Shown: in pieces, positions 16,767-24,750 of the stretch
How positions within the stretch are numbered: position 1 is the first letter of the stretch
Layout of the letters: every line of letters starts with the position of its first letter
NCBI GenBank assembly: GCA_020851075.1
Contig: JADZDL010000239.1
Location: forward strand, 1-36,712
Source of the DNA: Planctomycetota bacterium
GTDB lineage: Bacteria; Planctomycetota; UBA1135; UBA2386
DNA length: 36,712 nt
Reading direction: 5' to 3'
Translations under genes and position numbers: made by a program
Notes under the pieces: model-generated
Seen by the model: the letters and a program-made list of their open reading frames with translations, nothing else
Told to the model about the DNA's origin: nothing
The model's database searches: none

Positions 16767-16778
16767 CCGCGAGCGTCT

Positions 16779-16833
16779 GACGGCGGGAGGTGATCACGCG
16801 TCCCATGACGCGCAACGCCATCCCCCCGCCGTC
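16779..16833. terminator. Nested inverted repeats between convergent genes, candidate bidirectional terminator
   Basis: The outer arms are GACGGCGGG (16779-16787) and CCCGCCGTC (16825-16833), a perfect 9-bp pairing. The loop contains a second perfect hairpin, CGCGTC-CCAT-GACGCG (16797-16812). It occupies the 74-nt gap between two genes that end toward each other. No T-tract follows on either strand, so it would not be a classical intrinsic terminator; it may instead block exonucleases or assist termination. Confidence 0.5.
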
Positions 16834-16840
16834 CACCCCC

Positions 16841-17824
16841 TCACTGCACGCAGAGTGTTCGGCCGAGGAGTTCCCGGCCGTCTTCCGACTGGGCAAACCG
16901 TAGGAAGCTCGCGGCGAGGTCGTCGGGCTGGCCCGACGTTACCATGTGCACCGGAACCCCGTAGGGGTAGGTGCCGTAGCCGAACGCTTCCGGTGTTGCC
17001 GGTGTCCAGTCGATCTGCAGCAGCTTCTGGCTCGACTCCAGCGGTCGACCTGTCACCCGCACCACCCCGATAGCACCGGGGTTGCGCAGGATCTGGTCGG
17101 CGACGTGTCGTTCGCTGGCGACGCGCACGGCGCCAGCAGCGAAGTCATCGCCGAGGATCAGGGCACGCGCAGCACGTTCTGCGAGCGCCCGGTCGGCCGG
17201 GATCACGGTCACGATCGGGCCAGCGTCGTAACCGAGTTGTTGCCAGTCCGTGACCTCCCCGGAGAGCACCTGGCGCACCTGGGTGTGCGTCAACGAGCGA
17301 GCGGGAAAGTCTGGCGCAACCGCCAACGCGAACAACTCGAGACCGATGCGGGTCTGCCGCAGACCGGCGTGCTGCTCGCGAGCCGAGAGGCTCCCGCCAA
17401 GCAACGCGAAGTCGGCGCGGCCGATCATCATCAGTTCGACTGCATCGCGATCGGGACAGGCAACGAAGGAAGCGTGAAGGTCCGGCCGAGTGGCCGCAAA
17501 GGCCTGCTCGAGCACCGGATCGAAGCTCTGCGAAGCGTTGCGCCCCAGCGCCACGACGACCTGATCGCGTTCGAGCAGTTCTTCGCGGGCGGTGGTCTCG
17601 GCCATTGGCACCGGCGCCAACGCGGCGGAGCTTGGCAGCACACTAGCCGTCACGAACACCGGGTTGTCATCGGTGGGCGTGCGCAGCTGGGATTGCGCCA
17701 CCAGATTGCGGTACACCACCGCCGGATCCGGGTCCGAGTTGGCCGAGCACGCGGTCATCAGGCCAGCCAGAAGCAGGCTCGACCTGGCCCCGCGTCGCAC
17801 GTTCGATGTTGAGTTCTTCCTCAC
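16841..17824 (-). CDS. Phosphate-binding-type (PstS-like) periplasmic lipoprotein
   Basis: The start is a GTG read from 17824, with an AAGGGGGA ribosome-binding site four to five bases upstream, one of the few good ones in the window. The frame is open to 18025, but that extension has no signal. The 327-residue precursor has lipobox LMTAC (Cys26). The body follows the PBP-like fold of PstS-family proteins: ERDQVVVALGRNASQS, DAVELMMIGRADFALLGGSLSAREQ, ELFALAVAPDF, SLTHTQVRQVLSGEVTDWQQLG, and IGVVRVTG. The segment L-T-x-x-Q-V-R-x-x-x-S-G-x-x-T-D-W is the family hallmark. No pstCAB or phoU is adjacent, so it may be a stand-alone binding or sensing protein rather than part of a transporter (inference). 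Confidence 0.75.
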   Translation of the reverse strand: MRKNSTSNVRRGARSSLLLAGLMTACSANSDPDPAVVYRNLVAQSQLRTPTDDNPVFVTASVLPSSAALAPVPMAETTAREELLERDQVVVALGRNASQSFDPVLEQAFAATRPDLHASFVACPDRDAVELMMIGRADFALLGGSLSAREQHAGLRQTRIGLELFALAVAPDFPARSLTHTQVRQVLSGEVTDWQQLGYDAGPIVTVIPADRALAERAARALILGDDFAAGAVRVASERHVADQILRNPGAIGVVRVTGRPLESSQKLLQIDWTPATPEAFGYGTYPYGVPVHMVTSGQPDDLAASFLRFAQSEDGRELLGRTLCVQ

Positions 17825-18049
17825 GGTTCCCCCTTCGTGTTGAGCTATCGGACAGCCAGCGTGAGACGTGTTGCGGGTTTCAACAGTCGGGGCACGGATG
17901 GGTCGGTAGCACCGCCGCCAGGGCGCGAGAGAAAGTCGTGGGGACGGCTCAAGTAGGGGGAGGACCTGGCTGGTGCGATCCTTCGACGTGGAGTTTGCCA
18001 AATTGGCCCGATTGACCTGGGTCAATTGTCCGGTACATCTATCCGGGTA
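17825..18049. other. Divergent intergenic region upstream of pdxR and the PstS-like gene
   Basis: This is a 225-nt gap. Its left end holds the ribosome-binding site of the minus-strand lipoprotein gene; its right end holds two palindromes next to pdxR (17997-18007 and 18011-18026). A TTGACC at 18012-18017 followed 16 nt later by TACATC is a weak -35/-10 pair that would give a nearly leaderless pdxR transcript. Confidence 0.4.
17997..18026. promoter_or_regulatory. Two adjacent palindromes upstream of pdxR, candidate operator
   Basis: GCCAA-A-TTGGC (17997-18007) and ATTGACC-TG-GGTCAAT (18011-18026) are both perfect inverted repeats lying end to end, 24-53 nt upstream of the pdxR ATG. The second overlaps a possible -35 (TTGACC). 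MocR/PdxR proteins bind sites near their own gene and pdxST, often as direct repeats, so PdxR binding here is plausible but unproven. Control of the divergent lipoprotein gene is also possible. Confidence 0.45.
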
Positions 18050-19579
18050 ATGCGAGCTGCATTCCCAGAACTCGACCGCGCGGCCAGGGTGCCGCTGACG
18101 GCCCAGATTGCCGGCTTCTATGCCGAGGCGATCCGGGATGGGCGGATCCGTACCGGGGACCGTCTGCCGCCGATCCGGGATATCGCCAAAGCCTGCGGGG
18201 TCACGCGTTCGATCGTGCAGGAGTCCTACCGCCAGCTCGCGGTGCGCGGGCTCGTCGAGGGAACGGTCGGGCGGGGCACGACGGTGATCAGCGGTCCAGG
18301 CGACCTGCTCGAAGGCCCCACCGGGCTACTGACCGGGGGGTTGGCCGCGAGCGGCGCGGTGGCGCGGCCGCTGAGTCCTTATGCCGAAGCGGCGTTGCGC
18401 TTGCTGCAGGAGATGCCCGGGGCGCCGGCGGCGGTGGCTGGCCGCGCGCTGGTCGCCAACTTCGCGGAACTGGCTCCGGACAGTGATCGCTTCCCGGTGA
18501 ACGAGTGGCGTTCGGCGATGGACGCCGTGCTGCAGCAGCGCGGCGCCGAACTGCTCGGGTATGCGCACGCGACCAACGGCCTGCCCGACCTGCGCGAACT
18601 GCTCGCTGCGCGGTGGCGCGATCTCGATCCAAACATCACGGCCGACGATCTGCTGATCACGGCGGGGGCCCAGCAGGCGCTCGACCTCGTGCTGCGCACG
18701 TTCTGCGCGGCTGGCGACACCGTGGTGCTGACGGCGCCTTCCTACCACCAGATGTACGGCCTGCTGCGCGCGCACGGCCTGCAGGTGATCCAGGTGCCGT
18801 TCGACGAACGTGGCATCGACCTCGACAAGCTCGAACGTGTGCTGCAGCGGCCCGGCGTGCGGCTCGTCTACCTGATGCCGACCTTCCACAACCCGACGGG
18901 GCGCACGCTCGATCTCGAGCAACGGCGCGCGTTGATGGAAGTGCTCGCGCGCACCGAAGTGCCCGTCGTCGAGGACGAATACCAGCATTCGCTGCGGTTT
19001 CGCGGCGCGCCGTTGCCGACCCTGCGGTCGCTGGATCCACGTTCGCTGACGGTGACGGTTGCGACGGTGAGCAAGGAGCTGTTCCCGGCGCTGCGCATCG
19101 GTTGGGTGACCGGCAGTCAGGACCTGCTGCGCCCGATGGCGGCCGTGAAACGGTTCATGGACCTCGAGACGAGTCCGCTGCTGCAGGCGGCGCTCGTCGA
19201 GTTTGTGCGGCGCGGTTGTTTTGACCGCTATCTCGACGATCTGCGCCGCGAACTGCAGACGCGTCACGCCGCGCTGCAGACTGCGGCCCGCGAGTTCTTG
19301 CCGCCCGGATGCACGGTCACTGAGCCCGATGGTGGGTTCCTCGCCTGGCTCGAACTGCCCGGCACCGGTCTCGGCGATCGCCTGGCCGAACTCGCGAGCG
19401 AACGTGGCGTGCGGGTCGTGCCGGGCCGCGTCTTTGACCTGCATAACCAACCTTCGCGCGGTGTGCGCCTCTCGCTCACTCGCGCCGATGTCACGCAGAT
19501 CCGCGCCGGCCTGGCCGTGCTTGGCGACTGCGCGCGCGAATTGCTGTGCGAGCCCGCCGCGGCGCGCCCCTTCCTCTGA
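18050..19579 (+). CDS. pdxR: PdxR-type MocR regulator (GntR HTH fused to class I aminotransferase)
   Basis: I start at ATG 18050 (MRAAFPELDRAARVPL); a TTG at 18026 would fall in the palindrome. The 509-residue length is typical of MocR proteins. Residues about 17-80 are a GntR winged helix (LTAQIAGFYAEAIRDGRI, RLPPIRDIAKACGVTRSIVQESYRQL, GLVEGTVGRGT). The rest is a fold-type I aminotransferase: YAHATNGLPDLRELL, TAGAQQALDLVLRT, TFHNPTGRTL, VVEDEYQHSLRF, and the PLP lysine K342 in TVSKELFPALRIGW. PdxR proteins bind pyridoxal phosphate as an external aldimine and switch on pdxST. The gene is co-directional and 27 nt upstream of pdxS, whereas in several known cases pdxR is divergent. The name rests on this context plus architecture. 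Confidence 0.88.
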   Translation: MRAAFPELDRAARVPLTAQIAGFYAEAIRDGRIRTGDRLPPIRDIAKACGVTRSIVQESYRQLAVRGLVEGTVGRGTTVISGPGDLLEGPTGLLTGGLAASGAVARPLSPYAEAALRLLQEMPGAPAAVAGRALVANFAELAPDSDRFPVNEWRSAMDAVLQQRGAELLGYAHATNGLPDLRELLAARWRDLDPNITADDLLITAGAQQALDLVLRTFCAAGDTVVLTAPSYHQMYGLLRAHGLQVIQVPFDERGIDLDKLERVLQRPGVRLVYLMPTFHNPTGRTLDLEQRRALMEVLARTEVPVVEDEYQHSLRFRGAPLPTLRSLDPRSLTVTVATVSKELFPALRIGWVTGSQDLLRPMAAVKRFMDLETSPLLQAALVEFVRRGCFDRYLDDLRRELQTRHAALQTAAREFLPPGCTVTEPDGGFLAWLELPGTGLGDRLAELASERGVRVVPGRVFDLHNQPSRGVRLSLTRADVTQIRAGLAVLGDCARELLCEPAAARPFL

Positions 19580-19606
19580 CTTTCTCCTGTAGCAGCCAAT
19601 CCTCCC

Positions 19607-20524
19607 ATGACCAGCAAGCACCCCCTCCCGAAGATCCCCGGCTTCACGGCCGAAGAAGTCGTCAGCAAGATCGGTTTCTGTGAGCAGCTCAAAGGCGGCG
19701 TCATCATGGACGTCATCAACGCCGAGCAGGCTCGTATCGCCGAAGAGGCCGGCGCGTGTGCGGTGATGGCGCTCGAACGCGTGCCCGCGGACATCCGCAA
19801 GCACGGTGGTGTCGCGCGCGCGAGCGATCCGGGCATGATCGCCGATATCCAGAAGGCGGTCAGCATCCCCGTCATGGCGAAGGTTCGCATCGGCCACTTC
19901 GTCGAGGCCCAGATGCTCGAATCGATGGAAGTCGACGCGATCGACGAGAGTGAAGTGCTGACGCCCGCCGACGAACAGTTCCATGTCGACAAGCGCGTGT
20001 TCAAGACGCCGTTTGTCTGTGGCTGCCGCGACCTCGGCGAGGCGCTGCGTCGCATTCACGAAGGCGCGGCGATGATCCGCACCAAAGGCGAAGCTGGCAC
20101 CGGCAACGTCGTCGAAGCCGTTCGCCACATGCGCGCGCTGATGTCGCAGATCCGCGAGCTGCGCGGCATGGATACGCGGTTTCTCGAGAAGAAGGCGAGC
20201 GAGCTGCGCGTGCCGGTCGAACTCGTCGCCTGGGTCGCCGAGAACCAGAAGCTGCCCGTGCCAAACTTCTCGGCCGGTGGCGTCGCTACGCCCGCGGACG
20301 CGGCGCTCATGATGCAGCTCGGTGCCGAAGCGGTATTCGTCGGTTCGGGCATCTTCAAGTCGGGCAACCCGCAGCAGCGCGCCAAGGCGATCGTGCGCGC
20401 GGTCACGCACTTCGAAGATCCGAAGGTGCTCGTCGAAGTCTCCAAGGGCCTCGGCGAGCCGATGGTTGGCATCGATATCAACACGATGGCGCCCAACGAG
20501 CGTCTCGCCGGCCGTGGCATCTGA
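19607..20524 (+). CDS. pdxS: Pyridoxal 5'-phosphate synthase, lyase/synthase subunit PdxS
   Basis: PdxS condenses ribose 5-phosphate, glyceraldehyde 3-phosphate and ammonia into pyridoxal 5'-phosphate in the DXP-independent route. The 305-residue protein is a full-length (beta/alpha)8 barrel. Catalytic residues can be placed by spacing against the Bacillus subtilis enzyme: D35 (IMDV; Bsu D24), K92 (MAKVRIGH; Bsu K81) and K160 ([10 protein letters not shown]; Bsu K149), all offset by 11. The C-terminal phosphate-binding [12 protein letters not shown] and [10 protein letters not shown] motifs are intact. The eleven-residue offset is an N-terminal extension ([11 protein letters not shown]). The gene follows pdxR by 27 nt and overlaps pdxT by 11 nt. 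It works as a 12-mer with PdxT, which feeds ammonia. Confidence 0.97.
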   Translation: MTSKHPLPKIPGFTAEEVVSKIGFCEQLKGGVIMDVINAEQARIAEEAGACAVMALERVPADIRKHGGVARASDPGMIADIQKAVSIPVMAKVRIGHFVEAQMLESMEVDAIDESEVLTPADEQFHVDKRVFKTPFVCGCRDLGEALRRIHEGAAMIRTKGEAGTGNVVEAVRHMRALMSQIRELRGMDTRFLEKKASELRVPVELVAWVAENQKLPVPNFSAGGVATPADAALMMQLGAEAVFVGSGIFKSGNPQQRAKAIVRAVTHFEDPKVLVEVSKGLGEPMVGIDINTMAPNERLAGRGI

Positions 20525-21122
20525 GCCACTGGTCGGGGTTCTCGCGCTGCAAGGGGACTTCGCGGACCACGCGGCGGCGTTGCAGGCCGAAGGTCTGCGC
20601 ACGGTGTTCGTGCGCAAGGCGAGCGATCTCGTCGGTCTCGACGCAATCGTCTTGCCCGGCGGCGAGAGCACCACGATGTTGAAGCTACTCGACGTCGAAG
20701 GCCTCTGGGAGCCGCTCGGCAAGGCCCTGCGTTCGGGTGTGCCAGTGCTGGCGACGTGCGCCGGTCTGATCCTGCTCGCGGCGAACGTCGAGAACCCGCG
20801 CCAGCGCAGTTATGGCCTGCTGCCGCTCACCGTCGTGCGCAACGGGTATGGACGTCAGTACCACTCGGGCACCTTTGCGCTCCAGTCCGAGCACCTGCCG
20901 GCGGGCACCACTGGCACGTTCATTCGCGCGCCGCGCATTTCCAACGTTGGCGCGGAATGCGAAGTGCTGGCGCGACGCGACGGGGATGCCGTGCTCGTGC
21001 AGAAGGGCCCCATCCTCGCCGCGTGTTTCCACCCGGAGCTGCAGGTGGGTCACCCGGTGGGCGCGCAGTTTGCCGCGATGGTGCGTGCGCACGCTGGGTT
21101 GGCGGCTGCAGGAGCGAGCTGA
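20514..21122 (+). CDS. pdxT: Pyridoxal 5'-phosphate synthase glutaminase subunit PdxT
   Basis: The start is a GTG at 20514 inside the end of pdxS ([16 protein letters not shown]), chosen because GVLALQGDF is the conserved first strand and no ATG lies near. The 202-residue protein is a class I-type glutamine amidotransferase with the triad C82 (ATCAGLIL), H173 and E175 (CFHPEL); the spacing matches B. subtilis PdxT (C79, H170, E172). GGESTTM is the oxyanion/glutamine-binding segment. It releases ammonia from glutamine and channels it to PdxS. The 11-nt overlap with pdxS implies translational coupling and balanced synthesis of the two subunits. Confidence 0.95.
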   Translation: MASEPLVGVLALQGDFADHAAALQAEGLRTVFVRKASDLVGLDAIVLPGGESTTMLKLLDVEGLWEPLGKALRSGVPVLATCAGLILLAANVENPRQRSYGLLPLTVVRNGYGRQYHSGTFALQSEHLPAGTTGTFIRAPRISNVGAECEVLARRDGDAVLVQKGPILAACFHPELQVGHPVGAQFAAMVRAHAGLAAAGAS

Positions 21123-21123
21123 A

Positions 21124-21543
21124 TTGGACATCGGCTACGCGATCGAACCCGACCTCAGCGTCGAGGAATTTGTCGCCGTACTGCGCCGTTCGACGCTCGC
21201 CGAACGGCGGCCCGTCGACGATCCGCCGCGGATCGAGGGCATGCTGCGAAACGCGGGTCTGATCGTGACCGCGCGCGATGCGACGGGACTGCTGGTCGGG
21301 GTCTCGCGCGCGGTGACGGACTTCCACTACTGCTGTTACCTGTCCGATCTCGCGGTGGATGCGGCGTTTCAGGGCCAGGGCATCGGCCGCGAGCTGATCC
21401 GTCGCACCCACGTGGCGGCTGGCCCTGGCACGACCCTGATCCTGCTCGCTGCCCCGAAAGCGCGTTCCTACTATCCGCACATCGGTATGACCCAGCACGA
21501 CTCGTGCTGGGTCGCGCGGCCGGCGGATCAGGTCGGTCGTTGA
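21124..21543 (+). CDS. GNAT-family N-acetyltransferase
   Basis: The likely start is the TTG at 21124, one base after the pdxT stop (TGA-A-TTG). No ATG fits: the frame is open far upstream, but only as an out-of-frame reading of pdxT. The 139-residue protein shows the GNAT acetyl-CoA-binding core: [24 protein letters not shown] (motif A, Q/RxxGxG/A loop), a following LILLAAPKA strand, and [10 protein letters not shown], equivalent to the usual A..FY..LGF. The size is normal for a single-domain GNAT. Tight linkage suggests co-transcription with pdxST, but GNAT genes are common hitchhikers and the acceptor is unknown. Its 3' end overlaps the convergent ECF sigma gene by 16 nt. Confidence 0.85.
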   Translation: MDIGYAIEPDLSVEEFVAVLRRSTLAERRPVDDPPRIEGMLRNAGLIVTARDATGLLVGVSRAVTDFHYCCYLSDLAVDAAFQGQGIGRELIRRTHVAAGPGTTLILLAAPKARSYYPHIGMTQHDSCWVARPADQVGR

Positions 21544-22094
21544 TCGCGATCCCACAACGTTCGCTGCAATCTCGCTCGCGCCAGGCGCCAGTCTCGTTCG
21601 ACGGTGCCTACGGAAACTTCCAGGGCCGTTGCGATCTCCTCGACCTGTAGCCCGGCGAAGTAGCGCAACAAGACGATCTGGGCCTGCCTCGGGTGATTGC
21701 GCTCGAGTTCGGCCAGCGCCGCATCGAGGTCCAGGAGTTCGTCGGCATCGGGCGTGACCACACCCAACTCGTCGAGTGGCACAGGAGCCACGCCACCGCC
21801 GCGCTTCTGTGCGCTGCGGGCCCGTGCATGTTCGACGAGGATGCGTCGCATGGCTTGCGCTGCGGCACCGAAGAAGTGGCCGCGGTGATTCCATGTGGTC
21901 GCGTTGGCGGACAGGCGCAGCCACGCTTCGTGAACCAACGCAGTTGGGCCTAGCGTCGGAGTGGACCCGGAAACCTGGCGGCGCGCGAGGCAGCGCAGTT
22001 CTTCGTACACCACTGGCAGAAGGCGGTCGGCAGCGCCTGGCATTCCGTCCGCCGCGGCGTTCAGCAACTGGGTGATATCGAGATTGTCTGCCAT
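21528..22094 (-). CDS. ECF-type RNA polymerase sigma factor
   Basis: I start at the ATG read from 22094 ([14 protein letters not shown]), giving 188 residues; the open frame to 22496 overlaps the kinase gene and is not credible. Region 2 includes [16 protein letters not shown] and [12 protein letters not shown]. The segment [28 protein letters not shown] is the hallmark of the Planctomycetota-rich ECF subfamily (Sig-70_X6/ECF_sigma type). Region 4 is [56 protein letters not shown]. No anti-sigma gene is adjacent; instead a transmembrane kinase is divergent, 82 nt away, the arrangement known for kinase-controlled ECF groups. Regulation by phosphorylation is therefore inferred. Confidence 0.92.
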   Translation of the reverse strand: MADNLDITQLLNAAADGMPGAADRLLPVVYEELRCLARRQVSGSTPTLGPTALVHEAWLRLSANATTWNHRGHFFGAAAQAMRRILVEHARARSAQKRGGGVAPVPLDELGVVTPDADELLDLDAALAELERNHPRQAQIVLLRYFAGLQVEEIATALEVSVGTVERDWRLARARLQRTLWDRDQRPT

Positions 22095-22138
22095 GGGCTC
22101 CGCACGGCCATTGTCGCGCGATTCCTCAGGATGCCCAG

Positions 22139-22152
22139 GCCCTTTACAGGGC
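22139..22152. promoter_or_regulatory. Short inverted repeat GCCCT-TTAC-AGGGC in ECF/kinase divergent region
   Basis: This perfect 5-bp hairpin or palindrome lies in the 82-nt gap between the ECF sigma gene and the kinase gene, 24 nt upstream of the kinase ATG. It is short enough to be chance. It could be an operator, or part of a sigma-specific promoter serving both genes. Confidence 0.25.
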
Positions 22153-22176
22153 GGTTGATTTGAGGACATTGGGGGA

Positions 22177-24738
22177 ATGGCGCCCGAACAGCGCGAAGAA
22201 CGCATCGCGGCAATCTTCCATGCAGCAACGGCCTTGCCATGGGCGGACCGCGGCGCGTTCGTGCGCGAGCAGTCCGGTGGAGATGCGGAGTTGTTGGCCG
22301 AGGTTCTCCAGCTGCTGGCCGCCGATACCGAGCACACCCAGTCCCGCTTTCTCTCGCCGCTGCGAGGATTGGATGAGAAGTCGCTGGTGCCAAAGCTGCG
22401 GGGATACGAGATCCTCGGCGAGATCGGCGAAGGCGGCATGGGCCGCGTGTTCAGGGCGCGCCAGACGCAGCCCATCGGGCGACTGGTTGCGATCAAGGTG
22501 CTGAAGGGAACAGCTTCGACGACCGCTGGCCGAGCTCGCTTTCAAGAGGAGCAGCGGGTGTTGGCTCGCCTTCAGCATCCCTATATCGCCAAGATCCTCG
22601 ATGGTGGCCACACCGACGAAGGGCGTCCGTATCTCGTGATGGACCTCCTAGCCGGCGCGCCACTGAGTCTGTGGTTGGCAACTGCGCGGCCTGGCCTTGC
22701 CGATTGCCTGGATCTGTTCCTTAAGCTCTGCGACGCGGTCCAGCACGCGCATGGCAAGGGCGTCATCCATCGCGACCTCAAGCCGTCGAACATCCTGGTG
22801 GTCGAGGGAGATGGCAAGCCCGAGCCAAGGGTCATCGATTTTGGGATTGCCCGCGTTGTGGAAGGCGACCAGGAATCGATGCACACGGCCGACCATGCCC
22901 TACTGGGGACAGCCGGCTACATGAGTCCCGAACAGGATGGTGGAGCGGAGTTGGCGGACGCGCGCAGTGATGTCTTTGCCCTAGGTGTGATTCTCTACGA
23001 GATGCTGACCGGGCAGCGTCCTTTCCCGGGCGCGTCGGCATCGTCACGATGGGCCACGGTGCCGGTGCGTCCGTCGCGGGTTCTTGCCCCGCATCTCCGA
23101 GGTTCGCCCGTCGGCGATCTGGACTGGGTTGTCTTGCACGCTCTCTTCGTCGAGCCTGAGCGCCGCTATGCGACCGTGCAGGAGTTTGCAGCGGATGTCA
23201 GGCGTGCGCGTTCTCACCAACCCGTTTCGGCCTGCGCGCCGACCTGGCACTACGTAGCCTGGCGATGGCTGCGCCGGCACCGCACCGTGACGGCATCTGC
23301 TTTGGTCATCGCGGGGTTCTCGATGTTGGGCGCGCTACTGGTCGTGAAGCAGTGGCAGCGAGCGGAGTCCAACTGGAACGACTATCGTCGGCTCGTGGAT
23401 GACAAGCGCCTGCAGGACCTGCGATCCGAGGCAATCGACTCGCTGTGGCCGGCATGGCCGGAGAAGACTGCGGCGATGTCACAGTGGTGCGACCGTGCCC
23501 TGGTGCTGCTCAGTCGACGCGGTGACCTTGAAGTGCGCGACCGGGAGCTAGCTCGTTTGGTCGACCATCCGAGGAGCGAGTCCGAACTCGATGAGCTGGC
23601 CTACCAGCGCGAGGTGCTGGGACGGCTGATCCGCGGCTTGGCGGCTCTCGAAGACCCGATCCCGCGCGAAGACAATCTGGCGGGAATGCGCGCGCGGCGC
23701 GACCAGGCGGTGGCCCTGGGCGAGACCAGTCTTGTCATCGCCGCGGATGCCTGGCGACATGCCATCGAGGAGATCGCGAACGAGCAGCTTTGCCCCAAGT
23801 ACGGCGGCATGAGATTGCCTGGGCCGCAGACCGGGTTGGTGCCTCTGGGCCGCAATGCCAGTTCGGGCCTATGGGAGTTCTGGCATGTCGAGAGTGGGGC
23901 GAGACCCGCGTTGCAACGCAACGACGATGGCAACTTGATCGGCGTGACGATCGACGAGGACGCGGGGATGGTGTTTGTGCTGATCCCCGCCGGCACCTAT
24001 GTGATGGGGGCGTTGCTGAAAGGGGACCAACTCTCCGGGGATGCACCGATCGATCCTGATGCCGCACCGATGGAGCAGTTTGTAAGGCGGGTCACCCTCG
24101 ATGCCTTCTTCGTCGCCAAGCACGAATGCACCCAAGGTCAGTGGTTCCGCATGACCGGCGAGAAGCCGAGCTTCTTGACGCACCAGCAGAAGAGTCGCGG
24201 CCATCGTGCGGATCTGCGTCACCCGGTGGAGCAGATCAACTGGGAAACGGCCACGAGAATGCTCGCGCGGCGAAGCCTACGGCTGCCGACCGAAGCGCAG
24301 TGGGAGTACTTCTGCCGCGCCGGCACACGCAGCGTCTTCGCGTGTGGTGACCAGGTCGTGGGCCTGGATGCACACGCCAACCTCGCGGACGGCGGGTCGA
24401 AGGGTATCCTGCGTGTTGCTCTGCAGCCCGAACTGGACGACGGATACGCCTCCACCGCACCGGTCGGCAGCTTCTCGGCCAACGCCTTTGGGCTGCACGA
24501 CTGCCACGGCAACGTAGCCGAGTGGTGCCGAGACTGGCTGGTTCCCTATGCGCGACAAGCGGCTGCCGGGGATGGGCTTCGAACGCCCATCGAGGAAGAC
24601 CAGCAGACCCTGCGGGTGACGCGTGGTGGTGACTTCGCCGAACGAGCACTGCTAAGCCGCTGCGCTTCCCGCAATGCGCATCCGCCATTGATGCAAACGG
24701 CTCGCACCGGGGTACGAGCCGTTCGTCCCATTCTCTAG
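22177..24738 (+). CDS. Transmembrane Ser/Thr kinase fused to a formylglycine-generating-enzyme-like (SUMF1/FGE) domain
   Basis: The 853-residue protein starts with an N-terminal helical region (REERIAAIFHAATALP, GDAELLAEVLQLL) that is common on planctomycete kinases paired with ECF factors. The kinase domain has GEGGMGRVF (84-92), K107, HRDLKPSN (198-205), D221-F-G and MSPEQDGG, so the catalytic residues are complete. A membrane helix lies at about 371-391 after a basic WRWLRRHR stop-transfer. The C-terminal domain (about 589-853) is FGE-sulfatase-like: MVFVLIPAGTYVMG, PVEQINWETATR, LRLPTEAQWEYFCRAGT, GLHDCHGNVAEWC, RVTRGGDFAER, and LLSRCASRN. In SUMF1 two catalytic cysteines are five residues apart; here the second is kept (SRCASR), but an alanine sits where the first is expected. 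The domain is thus probably a ligand-binding sensor, not an oxidase. Confidence 0.92.
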   Translation: MAPEQREERIAAIFHAATALPWADRGAFVREQSGGDAELLAEVLQLLAADTEHTQSRFLSPLRGLDEKSLVPKLRGYEILGEIGEGGMGRVFRARQTQPIGRLVAIKVLKGTASTTAGRARFQEEQRVLARLQHPYIAKILDGGHTDEGRPYLVMDLLAGAPLSLWLATARPGLADCLDLFLKLCDAVQHAHGKGVIHRDLKPSNILVVEGDGKPEPRVIDFGIARVVEGDQESMHTADHALLGTAGYMSPEQDGGAELADARSDVFALGVILYEMLTGQRPFPGASASSRWATVPVRPSRVLAPHLRGSPVGDLDWVVLHALFVEPERRYATVQEFAADVRRARSHQPVSACAPTWHYVAWRWLRRHRTVTASALVIAGFSMLGALLVVKQWQRAESNWNDYRRLVDDKRLQDLRSEAIDSLWPAWPEKTAAMSQWCDRALVLLSRRGDLEVRDRELARLVDHPRSESELDELAYQREVLGRLIRGLAALEDPIPREDNLAGMRARRDQAVALGETSLVIAADAWRHAIEEIANEQLCPKYGGMRLPGPQTGLVPLGRNASSGLWEFWHVESGARPALQRNDDGNLIGVTIDEDAGMVFVLIPAGTYVMGALLKGDQLSGDAPIDPDAAPMEQFVRRVTLDAFFVAKHECTQGQWFRMTGEKPSFLTHQQKSRGHRADLRHPVEQINWETATRMLARRSLRLPTEAQWEYFCRAGTRSVFACGDQVVGLDAHANLADGGSKGILRVALQPELDDGYASTAPVGSFSANAFGLHDCHGNVAEWCRDWLVPYARQAAAGDGLRTPIEEDQQTLRVTRGGDFAERALLSRCASRNAHPPLMQTARTGVRAVRPIL
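24699..24720. terminator. Near-palindromic hairpin at the 3' end of the kinase gene, candidate bidirectional terminator
   Basis: GGCTCG-cACC and GGTa-CGAGCC form 10-bp arms with one mismatch. The hairpin lies within the last codons of the kinase gene, 31 nt before the stop of the convergent secreted-protein gene. The intergenic gap is only 12 nt, so a terminator would have to lie inside coding sequence. On the minus strand it is followed by GTTTG, a weak T-run. The coding constraint makes chance possible. Confidence 0.35.
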
Positions 24739-24750
24739 GTGGTAGTGCGT

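Noticed and set aside
17825..18025. N-terminal extension of the PstS-like lipoprotein to 18025
   Set aside because: The extension lacks signal features and would cover the palindromes. The GTG at 17824 has a strong ribosome-binding site and a lipobox.
18326..20722. Long minus-strand open frame opposite pdxR, pdxS and pdxT
   Set aside because: The plus strand encodes three recognised proteins with catalytic residues; the antisense frame is composition-driven.
22177..24738. Active formylglycine-generating enzyme for sulfatases
   Set aside because: One expected catalytic cysteine position is alanine and no sulfatase gene is nearby, so a sensory role is more likely.
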